From NCBI GenBank assembly GCA_013396655.1, contig WBMV01001018.1:2622778-2686777 (forward strand): a stretch of DNA of 64,000 bases, read 5' to 3'. The position numbers and the translations under genes are program-made. Position 1 is the stretch's first letter. Every line of letters starts with the position of its first letter. The stretch comes from Campylorhamphus procurvoides (Eukaryota; Chordata; Aves; Passeriformes; Dendrocolaptidae). Below the pieces are notes generated by a model, which saw nothing but the letters and a program-made list of their open reading frames with translations, was not told where the DNA came from and did no database searches. Shown piece after piece: positions 27,641 through 40,900 of the stretch.

Positions 27641-29375
27641 TTTCCTGGGCCAGTTAGATTTTGCAAGTAACCAAAAGCCTGCCAGTGAGCCTCCCAGCAC
27701 AGAAGCAACACATCCCTCTGCTCTCTGCCTATGACAAGAGCTCTGATGAGGTAATTCATTGCACTGCTGCTGTTCCAAGAGAAGACAAGACAAGTGGGAC
27801 TCCATGCAAATTGAACTAATCGTCAACACTTGATCAACTCAATTAGCTCAAATCAGCCCAAGTGTTTCTCTGCCTGCAGTTACAGCTCCACATGGATGCA
27901 GGCAGGCTACAGTGGCAAATTCCACGCAAAGAAATGCAGATTTGCTCTGCCTGCCCTCCAAGATGGTCAGACAAGACCTGGTTTGAAAGTGTGTCAACTG
28001 TATTAGCAAAACACTGTGTTCTGCTGACCTGGTCACATAAATCCTTCCCTGTGCCAATAAGAACTGGGAATATTTCCAATGAAGGTATTTTGTTCATAAT
28101 CAGACAAAATAAGGAGGACTATCTCAAGCAACACCAATGTTCTAGGAGCAATTTCTGCATAAAACCAAAGAACACCGGTGCCTTATACAGGTTTCAACTA
28201 TTTCATTGCAACAAGATGGGACTGCTTTGCAGGAGAAGAGAATCCCATCTTAGGTGACCTTGCTGAATTTGTCCTGAGATTCAAGATGTCTCCATGCAAA
28301 GAAAATGAGAGGAAACATAACCAGGTTGTCCCTTCACTCCCCTTTCTCTTTGCTGCCAAGAAACCACACTGGCCACTGAGACATGGACAGATTACAGCAC
28401 TGAGGAGTATTGGTGATTTTATTGATGAGCCTCTCAAATCATTACTAAACCAAAATAAGTTGTTCACTTCTCAGCTAGTCAAATGGACTGATGACTATTA
28501 TCTCAGCCTTGGCAGATGATAAATGAGGCTACCATACCCACTGAGGTCCTTGACCCAAATTCACAGTTAGGCAGTGACTTAGCCAGAACCTTTGAGAGAA
28601 CAATGTCTAATGATGCTTGTAGCTACTCAAACTATTCCTTGGCAACTCTACTTGCAACTCATCTGCCAAAACAGATATTCTTCAATAATCAGCACAGCTG
28701 CCAGTGCACCTCATGAAAGTCAATACTTATTCTTGCTCTCCCCTCTCTGTCCTCCATGGTTAATACACAATTCTTGGCAGTTCCACCAAGTGCCTTAAAG
28801 ATTTAATGCAATGACAGGAGGGAAAACGGTGGTACTTCATACAAATGCTAAAAAGCCAAACAAGAAAAACCCACAGGCACTTGTTTCAGTTAAGTGCTTA
28901 TAACAACCTCACAAATGCCTATCTGAAATTATCCTTTTACTGTATATGGCACTGTACCAAAATAGAGGTGGCAAAGGAACAGATTTTGAAGACACTCAAA
29001 CTGGACAAAAAGCCAGAGAACCACTGGCCGCTTGTAGAAGGGAGGTCAGGGAAACATCAGGATAAGATTTCTGAGAAACAAACAGAGGAAGTTTACCCAC
29101 TCAAAATAAAATGATTTGCTGCATTCAAAGTCTGGGTCTGTTTTCCGGGCAGGTGGTGGTGTTGGTTTGTTTTCCTTTGAAGAGGAGGAAGGTTTTGTGG
29201 GAGTTGGTATTTTTGAAGAATATTTCCTTGCACAGCTGTGACCCCCTGACTCCTGCAGGACTACTCACTTGTGTAAAAGCACATTTGTGTTCAGCCTTTA
29301 GGGACAGACAAGTCAATATTCCTCATCAGAAGCAAAGGTGCTGGTGGGAAATAACCCCATCTAACTGAATACAAA
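27641..29375. other. Intergenic sequence, no gene recognised
   Basis: Plus-strand open frames of 131 codons (27862-28257) and 113 codons (28178-28519) overlap here, with no domain I recognise. No transposable element is evident before the LTR begins. Confidence 0.55.
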
Positions 29376-29924
29376 TCCTGGGCTGGGTTTAGTTGGGATA
29401 GAGTAATTTCCTTCATAGGAGCTCCCATACTGCTGTGTTTTGGATTTGAGCTGTAAACAGAGTGTACACAAGGATATTTTAGCTCTTGTTGAGCAGGACT
29501 CACTCAGCCTCAAAGCCTCCTCCACGACCCTCATTGCCCCACCAGTGAGTGGGGTGGGGAGCACAAGAACCCACCATGGGAGTGGCCAAGCTGACCACAG
29601 GGGTATTTCAGCAGAGAACTATGGCAACAGACTCAGCAATAACAGCTAAAGGAAAGAAGCAGGAAGGGGCATGACATTCAGTTGTGTTTGTCTTTTACAC
29701 CTCACTCTTCATGCTTCCCTGAACATGGCCCAATACCTGCCTGCCTTTGGGAAGTAATCAATTAATTCCTTATTTTGCTCCATAGTTTGTTCAGTTCTGT
29801 TTTATCTCCTAAACTGCCTTTATCTCAACCCACAAGTTCTCTCCCTTTTACCCTTCTAATTCCCTCCTCCATCCTGCTGAGTGAAAGCAAACAAGTGGCT
29901 GCCAGCCAGGCTTAAACCAAAACG
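29376..29924 (+). mobile_element. Solo LTR of an avian endogenous retrovirus (ERV-L-like), degraded
   Basis: I recognise this as a widespread bird LTR. Its 5' part has GGGATAGAGTAATTTCCTTC, then a TGTGTTTTGGATTTG word at about 29434-29448 and the CCCCACCAG-GAG-GGGTGGGGAGCACAAGAA segment at about 29537-29570. Its 3' part has AAACTGCCTTTATCTCAACC at 29811-29830 and ends near TTAAACC at 29912-29918. The usual middle section with the TATA-like element appears deleted or eroded around 29600-29680. No gag, pol or env sequence adjoins either end, so it is a recombined solo LTR and cannot encode virus. A target-site duplication is not clear. The family label is by recall. Confidence 0.78.
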
Positions 29925-31829
29925 AATCACCTAAACAAATCACCAACTACAAATGCAGTATACTAATCTATAATTTATTAATATTCCAGCCACATTTTAT
30001 TATCCTCCACACAGTCACCCAAGCAGAAACAAACAGATATACCTTACAGGGGTGTTATGAGATTAATTAGTTAATAACTAGAAAACAATCTGAAGGTGTA
30101 AAGCCACATTACAGAAATGCTAAGCAACGTAACATTATATATGTAGAAATGAAGGTGAGCTTGCCCAAAATTCTGAGGCTGACTGCATGTGAAGTAATTA
30201 CAGGAGCAGTTCAAGTTATTTTCTTGCTTAATATAACAATCCGTGTCCCAGCCCATCAAACCATTGTTTCCAAGGAGTGAATATTGAGTGGAACTAACAG
30301 CTCACAGTAATGGAACTCTTCTCCAGAGAACACAATAACATATCACTACCTCATAAGAAATACAACTGGAACAAAGCAAACTCAACATGAGCACAGCAAC
30401 CAGGGTGATGCTGTGCTTTTGTCCATGCAAGGACTGGAAAAATTCTAAGAGAAGCTTAAGAAAGAACATCCCAGAAGAAGAGGTTTAATCCTATCTTATG
30501 TGCCAATGCAGTGCCTGTTAAGCTCACTGTACCAAGGGAATACAGCACTGAGAGCGATGCCTCAAAGCCAGAGGGCATTAGGAAGATTCACTTACACAGA
30601 CATGTGCATACTCTAGAAGCGAAAAGCAAATTCAGGTCTCAACTGCAGCAGATTTAACTCCAGGGATGATTCCCTAGGAGTGACTCTGTCCTTGTCAAGG
30701 AATGAAACCACCTTCAGAGCCCCTGAGGTCTAGTGCTGAGCTTGGCAGCCTCTAGAGCAGTACCCAGTGCAGTTCTAGGCAGCATTTCTGCAGAGCAGTA
30801 TTAACAGAGCTAGGGAGAAACCTTGAGATGCACAAAGGGGGTGAAACTACCATGTAAGTAAAAAATGCACTGCTCCAGAGTGAGCTCTGGGTCTCTGCAA
30901 GAGATGAGTAACAGCCTCCTCATTGCAACTGATGGAGAGGTAGCTGAGATGCAAACTTGCTCCCTTCATTCAGCTGGGTGCTCAAATTGTCCCCACATTC
31001 TGAGATTGCTGCAGTAGGTGAGAAAACATCTTTCTTGTCAAACCACATGCACTGAGATCCAGTGAGATTAGGTCTAGACAACAACCAGTACCCTCCTGCA
31101 GCTGTTCACAACTGTTTGGACTAACCCTAGACTAGGTGTCCATAGAGATTTCAATGCAAACTGTATCACCCCTTCTAAAGCTTCACCTGGAAACCAAAGC
31201 TCATGTAAGTGGCAGTATTTAATTTTACGTTCCCTCTGTGCTTTCTTTAATGCTTATGTTTTCCCTTGCCATTCAGTTTACAACACCACAGTCTGGGTAT
31301 TCTCACACAATCTTTGCAAAGCCTCCCCATTCTAACCAGCTTTGCCAAGTTCTGCTGCACTAATTTTTGTCAACTCCATGACCAGTGTGGGAAACGTTCT
31401 CTTGAAGCCAAAGACAGCAGAGACTCAACCCATGAAAAAGTAATGGGCAGAAGACAATCTCTCAGAGATTATGTTCCATAAAATTGAATTGGCAACATCT
31501 GCTCAATCTACTGTAGATAAACAGTGAACTATTTTCCAACTCATTAACTCAGAGGATAAGATATTAAATAAACCCCACGGGCCTCATGCTTTGTTATCAC
31601 ATTTAAGGCTTGTCCCAAACTCACCAAATGAGCTCCTCTGTGCAAGAGAGGACCTAAGAATCGAGCTGGAGTTACATAAGAAACACATACCCACTTAAAT
31701 CCCTGGATGACTGAGAAAAACATCCCTGCTTAACCTAACTGTGTTTCTAATTACTAGTCACTTAGCCTAAATTATTAACCGTGTCCACAGCAGTGATGCA
31801 TGGTACATGTAAGTCTCCAAACAGGATTC
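29925..31829. other. Intergenic sequence, no gene recognised
   Basis: This is unique-looking sequence 3' of the LTR, AT-rich at first and nearer balanced at about 30650-31050. It has no retroviral internal sequence, which supports the LTR being solo. Short frames only. Confidence 0.6.
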
Positions 31830-31853
31830 TAATAGAATTATCTAATTCTATTA
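31830..31853. repeat. Perfect AT-rich inverted repeat (10-bp stem, 4-nt loop)
   Basis: TAATAGAATT and AATTCTATTA flank the 4-base loop ATCT. The palindrome sits in an AT-rich, homeodomain-motif-like segment. It could be a chance hairpin or a dimeric binding site. Confidence 0.8.
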
Positions 31854-34800
31854 AACCACAAACAACTATCCATTAAATATTTATTAGAAAGCTTGCATTC
31901 ACTTAAAATAGATTGGAATGTCAGCAAAACACTTCACTAATCCCTTCTTTGCTTCAGCCTTCTATGCTAAGGGTTCAAAATGAGCTATCAGAATCACACT
32001 TATTGATTTAGAACAAATTAGCTGGCTAATCAAAGTCAATAGAAAGCTCTAAAAAGAATTTACAAAGTGGACTATGGATTTATCTAAAATATACACTCTA
32101 TTTAAATAAACAAGTTGGTTAAATTCCAGATTACTTGATTATGTAAAGCTTTTTAGCTCATTCTACCATAGGGAAAAGGTGATAAATAACAAATAATTAA
32201 ATTTTATTTGTTGCACCAATGAGGTGCACTTCCAAGAAAAAAACACAAAAGACAAAACCAGAACTGTTTTAAAGCTCTTTAAACAATTTAATAGTAGTTT
32301 AAACTCTCAGTACAGTTGTTAGGTTGGATTTTGCTACAATTTATTCAGTCTAACTTGGCATCAGAACAAAACCAGTATTTCAAAAATGAAGGGACAAGCA
32401 ATATAAAACATTCCAACTCATGCACAACAGCACTTACTCATCTTCCAAAACAAGTTAAAGAAAATTAAAAAATTCTGAGGGCAGGTAAAAAACCACAGGG
32501 AACACGTAACGAAATGGCACATGATCTGTATAGGGGTAGTAAAGGAATTATGCACAGCCAATATTTATGTCACTACACTTTGAGGCAGTTCCTGCTTTGA
32601 TCAGCACAGTTTTACATATATTTACATACACATTTGAGTCATTCTAACAAAATCCATGCTGCTTACTGTTGGAGTGTAACCAGTCCTCTAGTGACACACA
32701 ACCTCTACAGTCATCCCCTCAGAAAAATATAAATCTCTATTAGCTGAAGGAGTAAAACTAAAAAAATTCCCATGCAAATACAACGTGCTTGTCTCAAAAG
32801 CAAACACAATTATGGGGTTTTGAGTCCAGGGATAATATAAAAAGGAGTCGGTCTCTTCCATCCCTTTTACTTCCTACAAGAGATGCATTTTTCCATCCCT
32901 CTCACTACATTTGGAACCTCTCTCTGTATGAATCACCTCCTTTGCAAACTCCAGACCAATCTGATGCAACTGTTCTAAGCACTGCTCTCACCCACAGATG
33001 GCACTGGACACTGCTCAAGGTCAGGCTGTTTGAAATGTTGGCTTCAGGGTGTATGTTTTGCAAAGGAGAAGGAAGTACCAATCCTGGAATTTTCCCATGC
33101 TTAGTTGAACTGTACACTAATGCTTAAAAATACAGAAAAGAAGGCAAATCAGACAGAATACATTTCTCCTCATCTTATTATGACTCCAAATTAGCTTTTA
33201 TTTCTCAAAATGGTGCCTGTCCCCACACAATCAGAAGAAAAGTAACTGCTTTTTTGTTATCTGCATTGTTAGGCTGTTGAATGCTCCCTGAAAAAAATAA
33301 TCCCACTAGAAGAGTGCAGGGGGAATCCACCGCTGACATTACTCAAGACCAGTTAATGAGGATGAATAAAACAAAAAATTAGACTTTCTATAATTAACAC
33401 TCCGTAGACACACGGAAGGTGCTGGGTTATGTCCAATCCTGGAAGTGGAGGAGCTCAGCTCCCTGCAGAGCCTGACTGACCAAGCAATTCCCAACAGACT
33501 GACCATCACTGCACCCCAGAGGTTCCAGAGAGAGCCCAGTGACCCCCTGCTGTCCTCACTTCTCCCAGGCACTTCTGGAGTTTGGCTCTTGGAGATGCCT
33601 GCCCAAAGTCCTTTCTGTTTTCGTATATTTTCCAATGGGTCATTGCTATCAAGTAAAAGTCATGTGGCTGTAAGAAAAGCGGGCCTGATTCTGCACTCCG
33701 TGATGCTTTTTGTGGTCTTGTAGACTGGGCAGAACTTGAGATCAAACTCAATCAGCTCATAAACAGTAGCAATTTACAAGCACTTGCACAGGTGTCATTG
33801 ACTGCAGAGAGCACGAGATGGGGAGGGCAGGCCTGATGAGATTTTACAAGAGAGCAAGACAAGCAGAAATTTGTCCTAGTTTTTGTACAATAGCCAGCAC
33901 TTTAGCTCTTCACTTGGAAGCTTCACAGCTGTGAAACATTTGCAGAAAGGGAAAGCAATTACAGAGAACTACCACTGGAGGAGCTTAAATAATTTAAGGT
34001 TCACCATGCCTCTGATCCATTTTACTTCATTTTTTCCTCAAGACCAGATGCTGCTCATTTGAACACCCTAAATTTGCACATATTGAGCTGGGATTCTCCG
34101 TTCATCTAAATATATATAGACTACATATGGGGTTTTCATTCCAAATACCTTTCTCTCCCCAGTTCTGCTCCAGTCCTACCCTGTGATGCAGAATTATGCT
34201 ACTAACCCAAATTTCACTCCATAAGGTCAGTGCACACAAGAACAAACCCATCAGCTTTAACAAAGACAACCCTGATAGTCTAAGATAAATCAGTGGGGGT
34301 TGTTGGTTGGTTGACTCTTGAGATGTTGCTGTACAAATTACAACTTGATGTTGTGATAGATTATGCAAAATTCTATCAAACCAATAGTTTGATATGCCAA
34401 GTCCTTACCAGAGAAAGGGCTGGATTTTGAGGAGAAGGGAGTGGGAACAGGTTTTAGGGTCTGGTTTTGGTGTGGGGTTTTTAAACAGAGCAATGTTATC
34501 TCATTGCTAATTCCCATCAATAACAATGGCAACCAAAGAGTTGGAACACAAATATTGGGTTCTTACACAATGCAATAGTTAACCAAAACACATGTAGGCA
34601 ACATGATGGTAACTAAAATATTTTTCTACTACTGACAACAACAACTGTACTGTCCAAGTAACAATATTTATGGTGAGGGTACAAAGGGTAATAATTCAAG
34701 CAGACAATTGTTGGCAAGACAGCAAAGCCCCCATCTCCTGCCTGTTCCTGCATTTCTGGCACGTTTCTCAGCATTGTTGACCTGTCTGCCTTCACCAGCA

Positions 34801-34908
34801 CTTTCAAAAGCATCCCACTTGAACACTGTAACTATTTCCTCTCTTTGTGTTGTTTGCAACCATTCAGCAGCTCCAGTAAGCTGAGCAGATTCTTTACTCC
34901 TATTGTAT
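31854..34908. other. Intergenic sequence, no gene recognised
   Basis: The first part (to about 32220) is very AT-rich with many ATTA/TAAT words. A moderately GC-richer stretch at 33400-33730 has overlapping open frames of 80-98 codons on both strands, with no recognisable product. Nothing else is evident. Confidence 0.6.
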
Positions 34909-34950
34909 GAATAGTTAGAGACCTCACGGAGAGATAGAATAGTTAGAGAC
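34909..34950 (+). repeat. Short direct repeat (14 bp twice)
   Basis: GAATAGTTAGAGAC occurs at 34909-34922 and again at 34937-34950, a spacing of 28 bp. It is a small local duplication. Confidence 0.8.
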
Positions 34951-37900
34951 TGTCACTGTTGCAGGTGGGTTTGCTGCTAAGTTTGAGTGTCATTCAGAGC
35001 AGATAACAGGGGAGTGACAGCTGGTAATGTCCTGCACAAAGCTCACCAAAATAACCAAGAGTTCCAAAAGATCTCTAGTTACTGAATTCAACTTGCAGAT
35101 TCTTTTACTTCTAGGTTATAGTGAGAGTCAGGTTATCAATGGTTACTTTTAATACAATTTTAAATAAGTCATGTCAAACACACCCACTTCAATATCTTAG
35201 GCCATAAAATCAGCCAAGCACCCTCTATTATCCAGACAGCCCACGCCAGAAACAACTCAATTAAATCCCTGACAACCATCTTACTCTATGAGAAGAATTA
35301 CACCTTAGTTTTCATCTTGTAAGATTTTCTGGCTTCTTTCATAAACACTGCAGTGCACTCAGACTTCAAATATTTAGTTACCAGGAAAACTTGGCAAAAA
35401 GCAAATTATTTACATTGCTGTAAGTGAATGCTAACTAGTAATTTGTGAGTAAGTGATAAAGCAAGCAGCAGTAGGCTCCAAACTATCAATGTTTAAAGGC
35501 TTCATGAAGCAGTGGTATATAATTTTCTACAGTACTAAGAAAAAAGGATTAATAATCAAGTATTCATGAAAGTATTCATTTCCCTTTATTAATGAGTTTT
35601 ACATCAGTACTTTCCAGTAGCCAAAAACCCAACTAGCACAGGCCCAGCAAAAGGCAGTCTTGCTCCAAGCAGAAGTTCGAGGAGTAGACTCATAGGATGA
35701 TCTCTGCAAACCAAAGTGTAATCAAACTGGAATCAGAGTTGATTTGTCTGAACATAGAAAGGGAAGATGTGCAATATCTTTAATATATGGATGGCTGGGT
35801 AGACTAAGTGCCTGTCACACAGAAAGCTTATCCGTAAACACTGCAGAAAGCCTTGCACTTTCCCACAATAAATGACTGGTTTCAATCAAAGCTGCTAAAG
35901 CTAAAGGCATGGCCCACAAGAGTAATTACCAGTCTCTTGAGTGAAACAAAGGGCAATTACAGCAAGCTGAAGTATGCTCACAATAGTTGAGCACTTGATT
36001 ATAGAGTGCTGCAGCAATCAGCAAGAAAGGGATTTTGGGGAGGTGCTTATGCCTCTGTGGTCCCTGTGCTGCACAGTGAGGGATGGGCTCCCATAGAGGC
36101 TTCACTTCATGTAATGCTTACATTAACTTCTAAAACAAAATACAAGACTTCTAAGTTAATTTAAGGAATTTTAAGTATAGACAAGAGAAAGGAAAAAAAT
36201 CATGAGACAAGCAAGGAGGGAGGCAACTCAATGTGGTCTTGTCTGCATCTAGTTGTAGCTGTAAAAAGCAGTAGAATTCCTGCTGCACACACTAACACCA
36301 CTTGCAGAGCTGCAGCATAAGCAGTACTCTGCCTGTAGTCATTCTCTGCATTATTTTTAGGTCTGTCTTCTTGGCACCAAGCTGAAGCAAGGCAAGCAGA
36401 ACTACACTGAACTACTAAAAGTAATTTCATGAAAAGTGACTCAGGCTCCTTTTAAGACCAGCAAGATTTGGCATTGCTCCTTTCCCATTTCAAATCAGGA
36501 TCTCAAAAATTTCTGTCACCTCATTAAAATCTCCACTGTGGTAAGACTAGTGGAGAAAACATAACTAAGCTGAGAGAGGAGTGCTCTTCTCTGGCTTGGG
36601 TAGTCTGCAATGCAGCACAGCTACCTGGGGAAAGAGTCTCTGAGCATGGGCCATACTCAGCACAGGGCTTTGCTGGAGCATCTGTGGTGGCTGAGATTGC
36701 AGGGCACTTCAAATGCCCCCACACACAATACTGCAGCTCCCTCAAATTCTAATTCCACCATCTAACTCGTACTGAGAAGTGAGAGACAATTTCACTTCTC
36801 CTCTTTTCTCAATGCAGCAAAGGGAACTGGAGAATATCTCCACTCCCCAAACTCAAGTGTGTTTTCATGTGCATCTTCTGAGTCACTCCCATAAGTGCTG
36901 ATGCATTGTATACAAAATATTAGAGAGTGCATAAAAACATTACTGTCCCCGACAATTAAAAGACATACCTGGGCTGATGACTTCAGTAGCTCATGAAAGT
37001 TGATCAAAGTCAAGAGCAGAGACTGAAAGTCGTTCCCCAAACGCACACACTTGGTCAATCCAGGACGCTCACACAGATGTGGTTTCTAAAACTCTCCTGG
37101 CAGAGAAAGTTACTGTAACCCCTTTCCCTCTCATACTGGGTGTAACACACAGCACTTCATGTATTTTTCCCCTTGGCTTCCTCCAACTTGTGCTCATTTT
37201 ACCTCAATCAATTCCATATAAGCAAGAAATCATTCCATCTCCACTCGAGCAAATGGAGCCACTAAGATTGCAGTCCCCACCCCGTGAGACACAGACTTTA
37301 ACTATGAAAGAAAGATGGTAGGAGAAATAAAATCCAAGTTATTATTTGTGGTTCCTGACACCAGACATCAAGTTAATTAAAGAGCAAGCCTAAATGTCCA
37401 AATCAGAGTGGAAACTACTATACTTAGCTTTGTCACACTTCACAACCTTTTGAAGTACATCCTATGACAGTCTGATTTGGTTTAGGTACTTAATTCATTT
37501 AAAAAAATAACAACAACAAAAATAATCAGTAAGTGGGAAGAATAAAAAGATATAAACAAGTTTTAACACATAGTACTAAACTGAACTAACTAAAGATGGG
37601 CAGCAATCTTCAGTTTGGTCCCTACCTTTCCTGAAGTTCACTATGCCCCTGTGAAGACATGCTCTGTATTTTGGAAATTATCCTATTAACTTTAGTGCTG
37701 TTGTTCTCATAATCTATTAGATTTTCAGTGACATGAGGAGAAGCAGTGAAAAAACTCCTCACTATTTTTCCATCAATCAGATATGTTTGCATGATACTGC
37801 AGTATTAAATATTCCTGTAAATTACACACACACCCCCTGCCCCAGCCTAAGAGGGTTTGACTGTCCTACCACTTCTATTCCACATCATTAAGCTAATTAG

Positions 37901-40900
37901 TATAAATTAGTATAAATAAAGCTTCACAATTATAAACTGTGATAAACCGTGAAAGATGTGCAGGAGACAGTTTAAATCTAAAATAATAACAAAGTAAGAA
38001 AGTAAACCACTCAAAAAAATAAAGAAAAAATAAAAGTACTTTTAGGATACTAAATTCGCATTTGTTTATACCTAAAATTACAAAAAAGCAATGAAACAGT
38101 GAACAGGTAGAGGCTGGCACAACGTAAGTAGCATCCAAAATTAAAATAAAAATAGCATTCTTCATCAAACTGTTTTAGTCTCACCGCCTGTGCTGCTCAA
38201 TCTCTTTAGCTCATCATCTTGAAAATCTACCCATGTAATCAATACATGCCAAGCCATCACAAAACAAAATGAGCTCAAAATAAAAGAGCCTGTTGCTCAC
38301 AGGTAGTTCTCAAGCTGTGCCCTATGTTTTTCTTTTCCCTGTTACAGATGTGCAAAACTGTACTTGTCTTTTCGAAGACATCCAGGAAGACATACACACA
38401 GCCAAAAACCTGAAATGCCAAGTTCTCAGCTCTTGAAAGGCCAACTTAGGCAACAACAGGACACCTCTCGGCTTTTTCATGTCACAAAACTCAGGTATGC
38501 TCAACAAACTGGCTGTTGTTTCAGACTGGCTATTTTCCCAAGCTCAGTCCGAATGCTGAACCTTTTCAGACCTTCTTTGTACTGTCTCATTTCAGTGATG
38601 TTCTTGTGACATTTAAATTTACATAAGCATATTACAAATTTGGCCCAGCAGGAATAGATTCCTCCCTATAACTGGGTATTGTTTTTGTGGCTTGGTCATT
38701 AGTAAACTTGGTTGACTTAACCTACTTCTTGGGCATTTATACACAAAGGATATCTGGTCATATTCAATCTGTGAATTTGTACACAAGCACAGATGTTTCT
38801 CTGCCTGAATGAAGAGATCAGGACAGTTACCTTGGAAGGCAGGAACAGTCTCTTTTAGCAGCCCAGGAACAAGGGAAACAAAGTCCTGCAACAGGTTAAT
38901 ACAGGTGGTATTTGCCATTTGGGTAGGGGTGACATTTTCCAAGTTGCCTGGGGGGATCTGAATGTCCAGTTCACATAGTGCAAACAACAATTTTAATAGT
39001 AATGCAACATCTGCAGACTCAATCAATCCTGCTTATTGAGGCAAAACTCCTCATGAAAATGAGAAAATATTATCAAGCTTCCATACAAATCCATTTGTTG
39101 AATTAACCTCTAAATAACTTTCACTGATCCATCTGTTGATTCACTGTGCTCTCAACTGCCTTTGAGTACTCTGCTTTTGCAATTTAATGTCTGCCCTATT
39201 AATGCTTAGCCCAGACTTTTCCTTAACGTTCATCTCTTCCGTGGGTATTAACTTCTCTAAGTTCCCTTCATGTTTACTGACATGATTAGTCTTTCATTTG
39301 AACAACACTGTCCTACAGTGCCATTGTACCTGCACTGAACAGCAGCACAGAACTTTCAGCTCCTCAATCACCATGAGATGACAGGAGTACACTCTAAAAG
39401 GTTTTTGGGTTTTAAGTGTTGGGAAAAGGCAGCAGACAGCAAGAGAAACTAAAAGTTTTCCAGTAACCCAAAAGATAGATGCAGCATAGGCAAAGATGGT
39501 GTAAACCTTCAAACACTGCCCCATCAGCCCAGATGGATGGGTGACTTCCAGAGGAGGAGAAGCCACTGGAGCATCTGAACACCAGCAGCTTGAGTTGTCT
39601 GCTGACCACATGGTGTGGATCCAGTGTTGGGTCTGAGCTAAAGGCACTTTTCTTGTGCAGGAGAAGTGCAGCAGGACAGGCAATTTTATCGGGTCTTAAC
39701 ACTGATACCCACCTTGAAAGAACTTGGTCAGCATTTCCAGGTGCCTGCATCAAGACTCTTGTGATTTTTCTGAGCACACAACTGAGTTTGTGGCCTTCAT
39801 GCCCTAACCTGAAGTCTCACAAAGCACATGAGTGAAAGAGTAACAAAACTTGCACTGAGAATGTTGCTCTCAGGCTACGGAAAGGGATTAGTTGTTGTAG
39901 ACCATAATTAAGTGAAAGGGAGAGGGAGGAGGACATGTCTGTGTTTTTTTCCATCAGACAAGGAAACATGCACAGGAGTCCAATACCTCATAGAATTAGT
40001 GTTGTCACTAGACCAGCAATTAATCACTTCAGACACCTTATCGGTCTCCCACACCTCCCTCGTGCAGCAGTGTCATCATTTACATTGTATAACATTGCTA
40101 ACTAAAAACAATCTGGAGCCTTAATGGCCCACAGATCAAGAAGCTGGCAATGTCAGTGTCATTTCCCTGCCCTCTGCCTCTTAGACATAAGGTGTAAATA
40201 ACACTCTTACATCACCAAAGACTTGGTATGGAAGTGGCTTGTCCTTCAAGGGCACAAACACACCCATTGCCAGCTACAAAGGGGATGGGGAGAGAAACAG
40301 TTCATGGGGCTCCAGAGCACAGAGAGGACACCCCATGGCATCTGCACTGAGGACACAACCTGAGTTCCCACTGGACTTCTGTCTGCAACTTTTTAATAAC
40401 AAAAAGGCATCCACAGTGGAAAGTCCAACAGCTGAGAAACACACCTGCAGTTCTGTTGGTGGTAAAGTGTAGAAACAAAAAGGTCAGAGCACTATTTAGG
40501 ACATCCAGTTTTCAGCTCAAGTCTCCTTTGCAAACACCACTGGGAGCTGATGGGTTTGCAGGGGCAGAACAAACTCAGACAGGCAAGTTTTGTTATCATT
40601 ACAACATTAAGCTTTTACTTTCTACCCATAGTCTGACAACAACTCTTCAACAGCCAGAGAGGTGTTTCTTCAAGAGTAACAGAACTCCGTAGGGGCTTTA
40701 TTCTTTTCCCCATACAATACATGCACTATGAATAATGAAATGTCCACCTGCAAGGACAGATAATTGATCTGGAAATCTTTGAAGTCAGGAATTCTTTGAC
40801 ACTAGTAGGAATTCTAGAAATCTAAGCAGATAGTCTTTTTTTAATTACTATTCAAAGGAAAGTTATTTTATAAATACCTCTGAAAGCAATGAGAACCAGT

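Noticed and set aside
33400..33730. Stretch with open frames on both strands considered as a coding exon
   Set aside because: The frames on opposite strands are equally open, which points to GC-richer composition with few stops rather than coding; no similarity is recognised.
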